Of a stretch of 64,000 nt of DNA, positions 15,722 to 23,550 are shown piece after piece. Source of the DNA: Aldehydirespirator sp965205155. GTDB lineage: Bacteria > Actinomycetota > Acidimicrobiia > Acidimicrobiales > Aldehydirespiratoraceae. The stretch spans positions 1,674,001 to 1,738,000 of the forward strand of contig OZ242033.1 of the NCBI GenBank assembly GCA_965205155.1. The letters are read 5' to 3'. Positions within the stretch are counted from its first letter, which is position 1. The number at the start of each line of letters is the position of its first letter. The notes under the pieces are model-generated. The model was not told where the DNA came from and ran no database searches. It saw only the letters and a list, made by a program, of their open reading frames with translations. The translations under genes and the position numbers were made by a program.

Positions 15722-16561
15722 TCAGATGCGGTGCCGGGCCCGCCTCTGGGCGCTGCGCAGCGCCCGGTAACCGACCAGTACGGCTCCGGATTGCTGGAGC
15801 ATCTCGGTCACCTCGGCAGACAGGGCGAGGGCGAGGTCGTCGACCCGGCCGGCGGCCGCGGGATCGATGGCGTGGATCTCAGGCTCGTCCAAGGCCGGGT
15901 GCAGCGACAGCTCGGTGACCCCCGGGGCCAAGTCGGTCAACTGCTCCATCACATGGCGGCGGGCGTCGCCCCGGACGAGCCGGAAGTGGTCCGGGAAGAC
16001 GACGCCCTCGTCCGTCGCCAGCGACCGGAACGGGAATCCGGCCTTGGCTTCGGCGTCAGCGCCCTCGAGTCGCACGGGCAGGTCGAACGAGACCGCCAGG
16101 TCCAGCAGCACGTCGAAGAACTCCGGACGCTGCTGAAGGGCCGACAGGTGGGTGGTGAGGTGGGTCACGTCGAATCCCCACAGCACGGCTCGCTCGACCT
16201 GGGCCCGGCACTCGCGGCGAACCTCGTCGAGGTCCGCGTGGTCCCACAGGTCCTGCACCGTGCGGGGGAAGCCGCCGTCGCCGTCGAGCAGGCTCGGAGC
16301 GTTGGTGATCGGACCCCATCGGAAGCAGTCGAGTTCGGAATTGAGCGTGAGGTGGACGCCCAGGTCCTCGCCCCGGTACAGCTCGGCGGCATGGCGGGCC
16401 CACGCGCCGGGCATCACGATCGTGCCGGTGGTGGCCGCGCCCTCGCGCAGAGCCTGATAGCCCCCGGCAGTGGAGGAGTGGGTGGTGCCGATCCGGTCCG
16501 CGCTGACGATCACGAGCCTCGCGTCGGCTGGGTGCCCGAGTCGCTCCACCAGCGATTCCAC
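15722..16561 (-). CDS. ChbG/YdjC-family carbohydrate deacetylase homologue
   Basis: The 279-residue protein matches the YdjC-like fold, whose members remove N-acetyl groups from oligosaccharides using one divalent metal. Two of three expected metal sites are visible, GVHLTLNSE and THLTTHLSALQQ. The first motif, normally NADDFG, reads SADRIG, so the second aspartate is Arg and the Phe is Ile. Either the first Asp suffices, or the activity has shifted. GTG 16561 is the start taken; GTG 16549 is also in frame. It converges on the SCP2 gene with an 11-bp gap. Confidence 0.75.
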   Translation of the reverse strand: MESLVERLGHPADARLVIVSADRIGTTHSSTAGGYQALREGAATTGTIVMPGAWARHAAELYRGEDLGVHLTLNSELDCFRWGPITNAPSLLDGDGGFPRTVQDLWDHADLDEVRRECRAQVERAVLWGFDVTHLTTHLSALQQRPEFFDVLLDLAVSFDLPVRLEGADAEAKAGFPFRSLATDEGVVFPDHFRLVRGDARRHVMEQLTDLAPGVTELSLHPALDEPEIHAIDPAAAGRVDDLALALSAEVTEMLQQSGAVLVGYRALRSAQRRARHRI

Positions 16562-16625
16562 AACCCTGACGGTATCTCACACCGACACGTGCCAGTCAGG
16601 TGCCTGTGAGCACGCAGAGTCCGGG

Positions 16626-17297
16626 TCAGTCCAATGGCACGTCGGGACCTCCACAGGCGCTCCACAGCCCCCGGCCGGAGGCGACGGCCTCCGCTTGTGC
16701 CCGGCCCAGTACATCGGCGTAGTGGTCGTTGGGCGGATAGCTCAGCACTGCGGCGTAGCCGGCCACGACCAGCTCCAGGTTGACGAAGAGTCCGTCACTG
16801 GATCGCACGACGTAGCCCAGCAACCTGTCGTAGACGTCGCGGGCATCGACATCGCGCAACAGCGTGATCTCTGTCCCGGCGGGAAGCACTGCCTCGAGGA
16901 AGCCTGACGCCTCCTTGCCGTAGCACTGAACCGGCCGGGTAGGTGCCACCGACTCGGGAGCGTCGAGGCCGATGAGGCGAACCGTCTCGGAACGCTCCCC
17001 GATCTTCGCGACGATCGTGTCCCCGTCGACGACCCGTTCGACGACCGCATTGGGAACCCAGCCGCTCGCGCCACCGTAGGAGGTCACGACCGCGCCGGGA
17101 GTCCCGCCTGCGGGAGGGTCTCGCCCGCCCGGTACAGGCAGGACGGAAGTCCCACCGCCGGGGTCCGACGAATGGGCCGCTCGTGAGTCGGGCGTGCTTA
17201 CCGAGGGGTCAGCTGGGCTGCGAGCGTAGGTTCCGCAGCCGCCTGCGAGTACCAACAGTCCAACGGGGACAAGCACCCAGAATGTTCGACGCAACAT
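16626..17297 (-). CDS. Secreted lipoprotein with a thermonuclease (SNase-like) domain
   Basis: Residues 1-21 form a lipoprotein signal (MLRRTFWVLVPVGLLVLAGG then Cys21). A Ser/Pro/Gly-rich linker (22-78) leads to a staphylococcal-nuclease-like domain (about 79-223): VVDGDTIVAKIGERSETVRL, IGLDAPESV, the Cys-Tyr-Gly-Lys-Glu-Ala stretch, and YDRLLGYVV. The Arg and Glu of RLIGLDAPE and the Arg of YDRLLGYV match the catalytic residues of SNase. It would be tethered outside the membrane and degrade nucleic acids or act in surface DNA metabolism. Two further cysteines (CYGKEA and SACGG) may form a disulfide. Confidence 0.85.
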   Translation of the reverse strand: MLRRTFWVLVPVGLLVLAGGCGTYARSPADPSVSTPDSRAAHSSDPGGGTSVLPVPGGRDPPAGGTPGAVVTSYGGASGWVPNAVVERVVDGDTIVAKIGERSETVRLIGLDAPESVAPTRPVQCYGKEASGFLEAVLPAGTEITLLRDVDARDVYDRLLGYVVRSSDGLFVNLELVVAGYAAVLSYPPNDHYADVLGRAQAEAVASGRGLWSACGGPDVPLD

Positions 17298-17393
17298 CGC
17301 GCCCGCCTCCCTTCACCGGCTACATCTGCAAGATGGACATGAGGCCCGGCGGTCGGCAGCAGACCAAGGGCGATGGGGCCGCGCCCGCTGCGA

Positions 17394-17588
17394 TCAGGCG
17401 GCGGCATCCAGGTGGGTGCTGGTGACGGTAGCGGTCCGGGCTTGGGCGCGTGCTTCCCGCAGCGCCTGGCGGGCGCGGGCCACCCCGCGCCGGCCGATCT
17501 CGCATGTGGCGGGATCGAGCTGCCAACTGCTGCCCGAGTCGGCCTTCTCTGCCGGAACAGTGTCGATTAGAACCAGTTGATCGGTCAT
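17394..17588 (-). CDS. Small conserved-looking protein of unknown function
   Basis: A 64-residue open frame in the gap between the thermonuclease and LLM genes. The product (TDQLVLIDTV start, WQLDPATCEIGRRGVARARQ middle, charged Arg/Ala-rich helix end) resembles small actinobacterial hypothetical proteins with a W-x-L-D-x-x-T-x-x-x-GRRG pattern as I recall them. There is no clear ribosome site; CAATAT shortly before the ATG could be a -10 box of a leaderless transcript. The remaining gap (17298-17393) shows nothing further. Confidence is limited because of its size. Confidence 0.5.
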   Translation of the reverse strand: MTDQLVLIDTVPAEKADSGSSWQLDPATCEIGRRGVARARQALREARAQARTATVTSTHLDAAA

Positions 17589-17626
17589 GTAGACATATTG
17601 GCGAGGGGGTGTGACAGTCTTTCGGT

Positions 17627-18607
17627 GTGACTCAGACTTCTGCCCAAAGACACGGCATCACGGTGCCCTTCGCCGGCCCCCTGCACTCGCAACGGGAGCG
17701 ATTCGAAGAACTCGTCGACCTGGGCTACACCGATGTCTGGTCGGCGGAGGCCGACGGCTTCGACGGCCTCACCACCCTCGCCCTCGCGTCGGCATGGGCG
17801 CCGTCGCTGCGGCTGGGCACCGCGATCCTGCCCGTCTACACCCGCGGCCCCGCTCTGCTCGCCCAGTCGGCGGCGTCGCTGGCCTCGGCCGCGCCGGGCC
17901 GTTTCGTGCTCGGTATCGGCTCGTCGTCGGACGTGATAGTCGGTCGATGGAACGCAATGGCCTTCGATCGTCCCTATCACCGTGTGCGCGACACCGTCCG
18001 CTTCCTGAGAGCGGCTATGAGCGGCGAGAAGGTGACCGAGGACTACGACACCTTCTCGGTGCGCGGCTTCCGGCTCGGCGTGAGGGTCGACGAGCCCGTC
18101 CCTATCTTCGTGGCCGCCCTGCGAGAGCGCATGCTGCGGCTGGCGGCACGCGAGGGCGACGGGGCCATCATCAACTGGCTGTCGGCTGAGGACGCAGCCC
18201 GGGTATGCGGCATCGTGAGGTCCGAGAACCCGGCAGCCGAGACAGTGGCCCGCATCTTCGTGCTGCCCACTCCTGATCGTGAGGCGGCCATGGCCACGGG
18301 CCGCTTCATCCTGGCCGCCTACCTCAACGTGCCGGTGTACCGGGCGTTCCACTCCTGGCTCGGCCGCACCGATGCGCTCGGCGAGCATTGGGCCCAGTGG
18401 GAGGCGGGCGACCGGCGCGGCTCCCTCGGGAAGATCCCTGAGCACGTGATCGATGAACTGCTGGTGCACGGCTCGCCGGAAGAGTGCCGCCGGCATATCC
18501 AGCGCTTCGTCGACAACGGCGTGACCTGCCCCGCGCCCATGGTGCTGCCCGTTGACGGGGTGGACCCGTTCGAAGTGGTCAGAGCTTTGGCTCCCGCTGC
18601 GGGCTAG
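17627..18607 (+). CDS. LLM-class (probable F420-dependent) oxidoreductase
   Basis: A 326-residue TIM-barrel protein of the luciferase-like monooxygenase class. It has the typical TF-starting frame (GITVPFAGPL), SAEADGFDGLTTLALAS, LRLGTAILPVYTRGPALLAQ and GRFVLGIGSSSDVIVGRWN, then the C-terminal GSPEECRRHIQRFVDNGV. The S-S-x-x-I-V-x-x-W pattern and the actinobacterial setting fit F420-dependent members (mycobacterial MSMEG-type) rather than FMN luciferases. Its substrate is unknown. GTG 17627 is the start. Its 3' end overlaps the convergent SDR gene by 4 bp. Confidence 0.85.
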   Translation: MTQTSAQRHGITVPFAGPLHSQRERFEELVDLGYTDVWSAEADGFDGLTTLALASAWAPSLRLGTAILPVYTRGPALLAQSAASLASAAPGRFVLGIGSSSDVIVGRWNAMAFDRPYHRVRDTVRFLRAAMSGEKVTEDYDTFSVRGFRLGVRVDEPVPIFVAALRERMLRLAAREGDGAIINWLSAEDAARVCGIVRSENPAAETVARIFVLPTPDREAAMATGRFILAAYLNVPVYRAFHSWLGRTDALGEHWAQWEAGDRRGSLGKIPEHVIDELLVHGSPEECRRHIQRFVDNGVTCPAPMVLPVDGVDPFEVVRALAPAAG

Positions 18608-19416
18608 GAACCGGGAGTTCCCAGCAGACCCCGCTGCATACGCCGCATCCCGCGCAGCCAGCGCTGCCGGTCGCCGGCGCGGCGCTGCTCGTAGGTCTCG
18701 ACCTCGGGGTGGGGCAGTATCAGGAAACGGTCCTCCCGAAGCGCCTCCAGGGTTACGGACGCCACCTCTTCGGGCTCCATCAGACCCAGCGCCTCCACCT
18801 GGGCCACTCCGAGCATCCAGTCCGATTCCGTCATCGGAGTACGAACCCCCTGGGGGCACAGGCACGACACCCTCACGCCGTCGTCGCCATGGGTGATGGC
18901 GATCCACTCGGCCAGCGCCACCGCGGCGTGCTTGGTGACCGCGTACGACGCTGTTCCCAGTCCGGTCAGCAGCCCCGCCGCCGAGGCGGTCACCAGCAGA
19001 TGGCCCGAGCCTCGATCCACCCATCTCGGCACGAGATGGCGGCAGGCGATCACATGGGCCATCAGGTTCACGTCCCACACGAGGTTCCACTCCTCGTTCG
19101 GACGCTCCACTCCGCCCATGCGGGAGATGCCGGCGTTGCCGCACCACAACCCGATGGGGCCGAGCCTCTCCTCGACCCGATCGATGAGGGCGACCACCGC
19201 GGCCTCGTCGGTCACATCTATCTGGGCGGCAAGACCGGCCGGTTCGCCAGACCCTGCTCCCTCTGCGATCTCGGTGGCCACCGCCTCCGCGCCGGCTCCG
19301 TCGATGTCGGCCGCCACCACCACCGCACCGGCGTCCAGCGCCAGCGCGCGGGCCAGCGCCCGCCCTATGCCGCTGGCGGCGCCGGTAACGACTGCTACGA
19401 CCCCTTCAAGCTCCAC
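18604..19416 (-). CDS. Short-chain dehydrogenase/reductase
   Basis: A classical SDR of 270 residues: cofactor motif TGAASGIGRA, the acidic end of beta-2 in VVAADIDG (NAD-preferring), GNAGIS, the catalytic Ser in LVTASAAGLL and Tyr/Lys in SYAVTKHA. The C-terminal 60 residues (HPEVETYEQRRAGDRQRWLR) are charged and resemble SDRs annotated near lipid or steroid catabolism in actinobacteria. The active site is complete. It is divergent from nothing close upstream and convergent with the LLM oxidoreductase. Substrate unknown. Confidence 0.85.
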   Translation of the reverse strand: MELEGVVAVVTGAASGIGRALARALALDAGAVVVAADIDGAGAEAVATEIAEGAGSGEPAGLAAQIDVTDEAAVVALIDRVEERLGPIGLWCGNAGISRMGGVERPNEEWNLVWDVNLMAHVIACRHLVPRWVDRGSGHLLVTASAAGLLTGLGTASYAVTKHAAVALAEWIAITHGDDGVRVSCLCPQGVRTPMTESDWMLGVAQVEALGLMEPEEVASVTLEALREDRFLILPHPEVETYEQRRAGDRQRWLRGMRRMQRGLLGTPGS

Positions 19417-19452
19417 GTCGGTGATCCTAGTTATGCCGGTGCACGCCGGATC

Positions 19453-19977
19453 TCAGCGCCACAGGCGGCGGGCGACAGCACCGAGGGCCGCGCCGATGCC
19501 TATCCCTGCGGCCACGTCGCTGGCGTGATGGATCCGCACGTGTATCCGGCTCAGGGCCACGACCATTGCCAGCGCGTAGTACGCGGGCGCCCAAGGGCTT
19601 CGGCGTGACAGCAGCGCCGCTGCGACCATGGCCGCGCTGGCGTGGCCGCTGGGGAAGCTGCTGGTGAGCGGTTGGCGCAAAGTGTGGGGCCGATGTCCGG
19701 CGAAGGCCGGGCGCCTTCGTCCGAAGATCGTCTTGACGACGCCGTTGACCAGCACTGCCTCTGCGAGGAGGGCAACACTCAACTCCGTCGCGGGGCGAGG
19801 GTCTCGCCGTGCGGCGGCCTGAGCAGCCCCGAGCGCGTGCCACAGCCGCGAGTGGTTGGCGGCCTCCGACGCCGAGTACATGATCCGGTCCAGGGCGGGC
19901 TTGCCCCGCAGGGCGCGCTCCCACCAGGCGTCCACCGCGGCGTCGATGCCCTCGACGGGCTTTTGGGCATCGCTCAT
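19453..19977 (-). CDS. PAP2-family membrane phosphatase
   Basis: A 174-residue protein with the three lipid-phosphatase motifs in order: KTIFGRRRP (KxxxxxxRP type), SSFPSGHASA (PSGH) and SRIHVRIHHASD (SRxxxxxHxxxD). The hydrophobic stretches around them give about four membrane helices. Such enzymes dephosphorylate undecaprenyl diphosphate, decaprenylphosphoryl sugars or phosphatidic acid. Its ATG overlaps the VanW gene stop (ATGA), so translation is coupled to a cell-envelope gene, which favours an envelope-lipid substrate. Confidence 0.85.
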   Translation of the reverse strand: MSDAQKPVEGIDAAVDAWWERALRGKPALDRIMYSASEAANHSRLWHALGAAQAAARRDPRPATELSVALLAEAVLVNGVVKTIFGRRRPAFAGHRPHTLRQPLTSSFPSGHASAAMVAAALLSRRSPWAPAYYALAMVVALSRIHVRIHHASDVAAGIGIGAALGAVARRLWR

Positions 19978-21893
19978 TGAGATTCACCTGGAACGGTCGT
20001 GGAAGGCGAGACACTACTCCCCGGCTCACCCGTCTCCCCGCCCTGCTGGCCGGAATCGGGGCCGCCGAGATCTGTTCCGGTCTCGCCCTGTTCCCAGCCG
20101 GACTCCTCACCGATCTGGTTCTCGTCGTCCTGGTTCTCGTCGTCCTGGTTCTCGCCGTCCTCGGGCGGCACGATGGTTGTCGTCGTGACCGACGGTGTCC
20201 CGTCGCACTTGAGGCCCTCGGGGCGGTACTGGGCCCATACCGTGTCGGTCTCGGTGCGCCCGTCCTCGAGGTAGGTGCGGGTGCGCTCCGTGGTCACCCG
20301 GGTGCAGGTGGTCCCCACGGTCCGCGTCCATTGGGCGGTCTGCTCGGCCAGCACCCACGGGGTGGAGTAGAGCCTCACCGTGATCGAGTCGTCACCGGTG
20401 GTGGGCCACAGCATCACGCCGTACGGGGTGTTGTTCTCCAGCACCAGATCAGGTGCCGGGTACGACACCGTGGCCTCGCGGCCGTAGGGGTAGCGGCTCA
20501 GGTAGATCGTGTGGCTCTGGTAGTCGATGAAGTCGAGTCCCGCGAAGAAGGCCGCATTGAACAGCGTGGTGGCGTACTGCGAGATGCCGCCCCCCACCGA
20601 GTCCACGAAGACGCCGTCCAGGATCATCTTGGCCGGGACGAATCCCTTGCCGGTTGTGCGCGGCCCGACATGGCCGTTGACCGAGAACCGCTGGCCGGGC
20701 TCGATGATCACCCCGCGGGTCAACTCCGAGATGCGGGCGATGTTGATGATCCGGTCCTGGGCCGGCCTGAAGGGTGTAGTGAACTCTCCGACCACCTGGA
20801 GGATCCCGAGCGACTCGGCCCACTCCCGACCCCGGGGGTGGGGGTTGGGGGCGGCCGGAAGCACTATCACCGGCTGGCCGTCGATCATCCCCTGCAGCAG
20901 CGCGTCGGCCACCGTTTCGTGGCAGCACTTGAATCCGGCCTCGCCTTCGGAGATCGTCACGGCTCCGTCCTGGTCCAGGCCGATGGTGGCGGGGATGCCT
21001 TCGCTGCCGATCCCTACGAAGAGGCTGGCGAGAGTGGCCGCGATCCGCGGGTTGAGGCCGAGGTGCGTGTCGTGCTGCTCTCCCTCAAGGACGATGAACT
21101 GCCGGAGGACCTGCTCGCTGATGGTGAAGGTCTCGGTGGTCCCCTCGAGTTGGAGCTGAACCCCTCCCTCGGTGATCTCGTTGGCCTTGGTGGCGAGGGC
21201 GGCGGCCAGCGCGACCGCGATCGGATCGGCCGGCTCCATGCCGCGTATCGGAACCTCGACGGCAACCCGGCCGCCCATGTTGTTGAGCACGGCCTCTTCG
21301 AGCCTGAGGGCCAGCAACTCCATGTCGGGGACAGGCACATCGATGTGAAGAATCGGCTGGAAGGCTCCATCGACGAACTGGATCCGGGGTGTCTCGGGGT
21401 CGGTGTAGGGGTCGACCGTGTCGGCGAGGGTTCCCAGGTCGGTGGTCACCGACGGGCGCACGTCGCGGCTGGCGAACAGATCGAACAGCCAAGCGGCCGG
21501 CCGGACCACCGGCGGGGGCGGGTTGTCGGCCTCGGCGAGAATCCGCTCGGAGTCCAGCGATATTCCGAGCTCCTCGGCGGTGACCGTGATCGTGTGGTCC
21601 AGGAACTGCAGGTCGATGTCCGGGAACTGGGGGTCGATGTCCGGGAACTGGAGGTCGATGGTGGTCTCGGCCACCTCCTGGACGACCGGTTCGAGCGCGA
21701 TGACTGCCTCCTCGGGCTCCAGTCCGCCGATCTCGACGCCCGACACCGTGGCGCCCGGACGGATGCGGGTCTCCTGGAGCGCTTCGTAGACCTGCCACCC
21801 GACGATCAGAGCACCGATCACCACTGCTGCTCCGACGACGAGCAGCCACAGCCACCCGCGCCGAGCCTCCTGCCGGAGCAGCCGTTTGAGCAC
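19974..21893 (-). CDS. VanW-family membrane-anchored envelope protein
   Basis: A 639-residue protein from GTG 21893. A membrane anchor lies at about 14-34 (WLWLLVVGAAVVIGALIVGW). Residues about 40-370 hold two putative peptidoglycan-binding-4-like modules, and the VanW domain covers about 375-520 (FRPAQDRIINI, LTRGVIIEPGQRFSVNGHVG, FVDSVGGGISQYATTLFNAA). A G5-like strand segment and a long acidic, Thr/Ser-rich tail follow. Two in-frame DNA repeats mark expansion: a 21-bp unit at 21601-21660 (LQFPDID-type) and a 15-bp unit at 20116-20160 (DDENQ-type). The exact role of VanW proteins is unknown; envelope location is clear. It is coupled to the PAP2 gene. Confidence 0.85.
   Translation of the reverse strand: MLKRLLRQEARRGWLWLLVVGAAVVIGALIVGWQVYEALQETRIRPGATVSGVEIGGLEPEEAVIALEPVVQEVAETTIDLQFPDIDPQFPDIDLQFLDHTITVTAEELGISLDSERILAEADNPPPPVVRPAAWLFDLFASRDVRPSVTTDLGTLADTVDPYTDPETPRIQFVDGAFQPILHIDVPVPDMELLALRLEEAVLNNMGGRVAVEVPIRGMEPADPIAVALAAALATKANEITEGGVQLQLEGTTETFTISEQVLRQFIVLEGEQHDTHLGLNPRIAATLASLFVGIGSEGIPATIGLDQDGAVTISEGEAGFKCCHETVADALLQGMIDGQPVIVLPAAPNPHPRGREWAESLGILQVVGEFTTPFRPAQDRIINIARISELTRGVIIEPGQRFSVNGHVGPRTTGKGFVPAKMILDGVFVDSVGGGISQYATTLFNAAFFAGLDFIDYQSHTIYLSRYPYGREATVSYPAPDLVLENNTPYGVMLWPTTGDDSITVRLYSTPWVLAEQTAQWTRTVGTTCTRVTTERTRTYLEDGRTETDTVWAQYRPEGLKCDGTPSVTTTTIVPPEDGENQDDENQDDENQIGEESGWEQGETGTDLGGPDSGQQGGETGEPGSSVSPSTTVPGESQ
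20116..20160 (-). repeat. 15-bp coding tandem repeat in the vanW tail
   Basis: Three copies of TGGTTCTCGTCGTCC (last copy with one change) encode the acidic ENQDD repeats at the C terminus of the VanW-family protein. The period is a multiple of three, so copy number can change without a frameshift. Confidence 0.8.
21601..21660 (-). repeat. 21-bp coding tandem repeat in vanW
   Basis: Nearly three copies of a 21-bp unit (GGGAACTGGAGGTCGATG-type) encode successive DLQFPDI / DPQFPDI / DLQFLD heptads within the first extracytoplasmic module of the VanW-family protein. This looks like a recent slippage expansion. Confidence 0.75.
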
Positions 21894-21950
21894 GGTGTGA
21901 GGGTATCCGCAGCGAGTGTCAGCGCTGGCTCAACGGCCCCGCTGAGCCGC

Positions 21951-22619
21951 TCAGAACAGCCGCAGCTCCGGTGACTCGATTCCCCTCAACTCGTCGTAGT
22001 CCACCTCGACGCAGTCGATGGAGCGGTCGGCGGCGAGCACCTTGGCCTGGGGCTTGATGGTCCGGGCCACGAATACTCCCCGCACCGGCGCCAGGGTCGG
22101 GTCGGAGTTCAGGTAGTGCAGGTACCGGGTTAGCTGCTCCACCCCGTCGATCTCGCCGTTGCGCTTCACCTCCACCGCCACCGCGTTGCCCGAGGCGTCG
22201 CGGCACAGCAGGTCCACCGGGCCGATGGCGGTGGGGAACTCGCGCCGCACCAGGGTGAAGCCGTCCTCGATGGTCTCCGGGCTGTGGGCCAGGAGCTCCT
22301 GCATCTGCGCCTCGACGCCGTCCTTCTGCAGACCGGGATCGGTGCCCATCTCGTGGGTGCTGTCGTGGAGGATCTCCTCGATCGTGATGACCAGCGAGTC
22401 GCTGCGGCCCGGAGCCGACACCCGCCACACACCGGCCTCCTCGTCGATCACCAGCCGGTTGGGGGCATTCATCCAGTTGAGCGGCTTGTAGGCGCCCCCG
22501 TCGGCATGGACGGCCACGCAGCCGTCGGCCTTCACCATGATGAGGCGGACGGCGGAGGGCAAATGGGCCTGCAGGCGACCGTCGTAGTCGACGGTGCACC
22601 GGGCGATCACGAGCCGCAC
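21951..22619 (-). CDS. nucS: Endonuclease NucS (mismatch-specific)
   Basis: NucS/EndoMS cuts both strands at mismatches and supports the MutS/MutL-independent mismatch repair of actinobacteria and archaea. From GTG 22619 the protein begins VRLVIARCTVDYDGRLQAHL, matching the mycobacterial start, and continues with VHADGGAYKPLNWMNAPN. The C-terminal nuclease domain has GPVDLLCRD and VAVEVKRNGEIDGVEQLTRY (Asp and E-x-K), and the end IESPELRLF carries a beta-clamp-binding-like tail. Its 222 residues are the family length. A dispersed repeat begins 13 bp upstream of the start codon, so the promoter or leader lies within it. Confidence 0.93.
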   Translation of the reverse strand: MRLVIARCTVDYDGRLQAHLPSAVRLIMVKADGCVAVHADGGAYKPLNWMNAPNRLVIDEEAGVWRVSAPGRSDSLVITIEEILHDSTHEMGTDPGLQKDGVEAQMQELLAHSPETIEDGFTLVRREFPTAIGPVDLLCRDASGNAVAVEVKRNGEIDGVEQLTRYLHYLNSDPTLAPVRGVFVARTIKPQAKVLAADRSIDCVEVDYDELRGIESPELRLF

Positions 22620-22631
22620 CGCGGCCAAGTT

Positions 22632-22720
22632 AGAGGCCGAGCGGGCAAGGCGCACGAATCCGGCCCATACGGGCGAGGCCGTGGCCCGAGCGGCCCGTGA
22701 GCGCAGCGAACAGGAGCGGG
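22632..22720 (+). repeat. Dispersed repeat copy B
   Basis: This copy runs from AGAGGCCGAGCGGG to CAGGAGCGGG in the divergent gap between nucS and an SDR gene. Its last 55 bp, starting CATACGGGCGAGGCCG, match copy D except for one A-to-G change (AACAGGAGCGGG). It begins 13 bp from the nucS start and ends 56 bp before the SDR start. Confidence 0.8.
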
Positions 22721-22776
22721 AGACAGCGCGCTCGTCCCGCTGACCTGCGGCAGTGGCGCGGTGGCATACTCTCACG

Positions 22777-23529
22777 ATGGATCTTGCCGGCCGGACGGCC
22801 CTGGTGACCGGGGGAGCCAAGCGGGTAGGTCGGGGCATCACTCTGACCCTGGCCCGAGCCGGCGCCAACGTGGTGATCAACTACAACACTTCGGTCGACG
22901 AGGCCCACCGCACCGCGGCCGATGCCGAGGCGCTGGGAGTGCAGGCCCTGCCGGTGGTCGCCGACGTGACCGATGACAACCAGGTCCAGGCCATGGTCGA
23001 AGCGGCAGCAGAGCGTTTCGGCACCATCGATGTGCTGGTCAACAATGCCTCCACCTTCGCCTTCGGAGAGTTCCCGACCGACGATCTGACCGTCTGGCAC
23101 CGGTCGATCGACACGCTGGTCCACGGTCCCTTCTACTGCGCCAACCGGGTTGCGCCGGTCATGCTGGGCGGCGGCGGGGGAGCGATAGTCAGCATCGGCG
23201 ATCTGAGCGCGTTCGAGCCCTGGCCCGGCTTCGCGGGCCACGCGGTCGGCAAGGGAGCGATCATCTCCCTGACCCGCCAGCTGGCCCTGGAGTTGGCCCC
23301 CACCATCAGGGTCAACGCCGTGGTCCCGGGTCCGGCTCTGCGCCCGGCCGACTATGACGACGCCACCTACCAGCGAGTGGCCGGCGAGACGCTTCTCGGC
23401 CGGTGGGGCTCTCCCGACGAGATGGGCCAGGCCGTCCAGTTCCTGATAGAGGCCGACTACATCACCGGCGAGGTCCTCACCGTGGACGGCGGCCAGCGCT
23501 ACGGGCACCGCAAACACGCCCACGGCTGA
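22777..23529 (+). CDS. SDR-family protein resembling pteridine reductases, catalytic Tyr replaced
   Basis: A 250-residue SDR from ATG 22777. The cofactor motif is TGGAKRVGRG, followed by NVVINYN, the NNAS motif (VNNASTF), and a C-terminal TGEVLTVDGGQRYG. The active site is unusual: Asp142 sits 13 residues before the normal Tyr position, as Asp181/Tyr194 do in pteridine reductase PTR1, but the Tyr is His155 (GHAVGKGAI) while Lys159 remains. The GGAKRVG start also recalls FolM/PTR1. It may be a pteridine-type reductase with altered chemistry or a non-catalytic member. It is 21 bp upstream of the aldolase gene and likely cotranscribed. Confidence 0.8.
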   Translation: MDLAGRTALVTGGAKRVGRGITLTLARAGANVVINYNTSVDEAHRTAADAEALGVQALPVVADVTDDNQVQAMVEAAAERFGTIDVLVNNASTFAFGEFPTDDLTVWHRSIDTLVHGPFYCANRVAPVMLGGGGGAIVSIGDLSAFEPWPGFAGHAVGKGAIISLTRQLALELAPTIRVNAVVPGPALRPADYDDATYQRVAGETLLGRWGSPDEMGQAVQFLIEADYITGEVLTVDGGQRYGHRKHAHG

Positions 23530-23550
23530 CCCGCCCTAGCATCTGCTGCT

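Noticed and set aside
21601..21660. Operator array suggested by the 21-bp repeat
   Set aside because: It lies well inside the vanW coding frame and encodes clean heptads.
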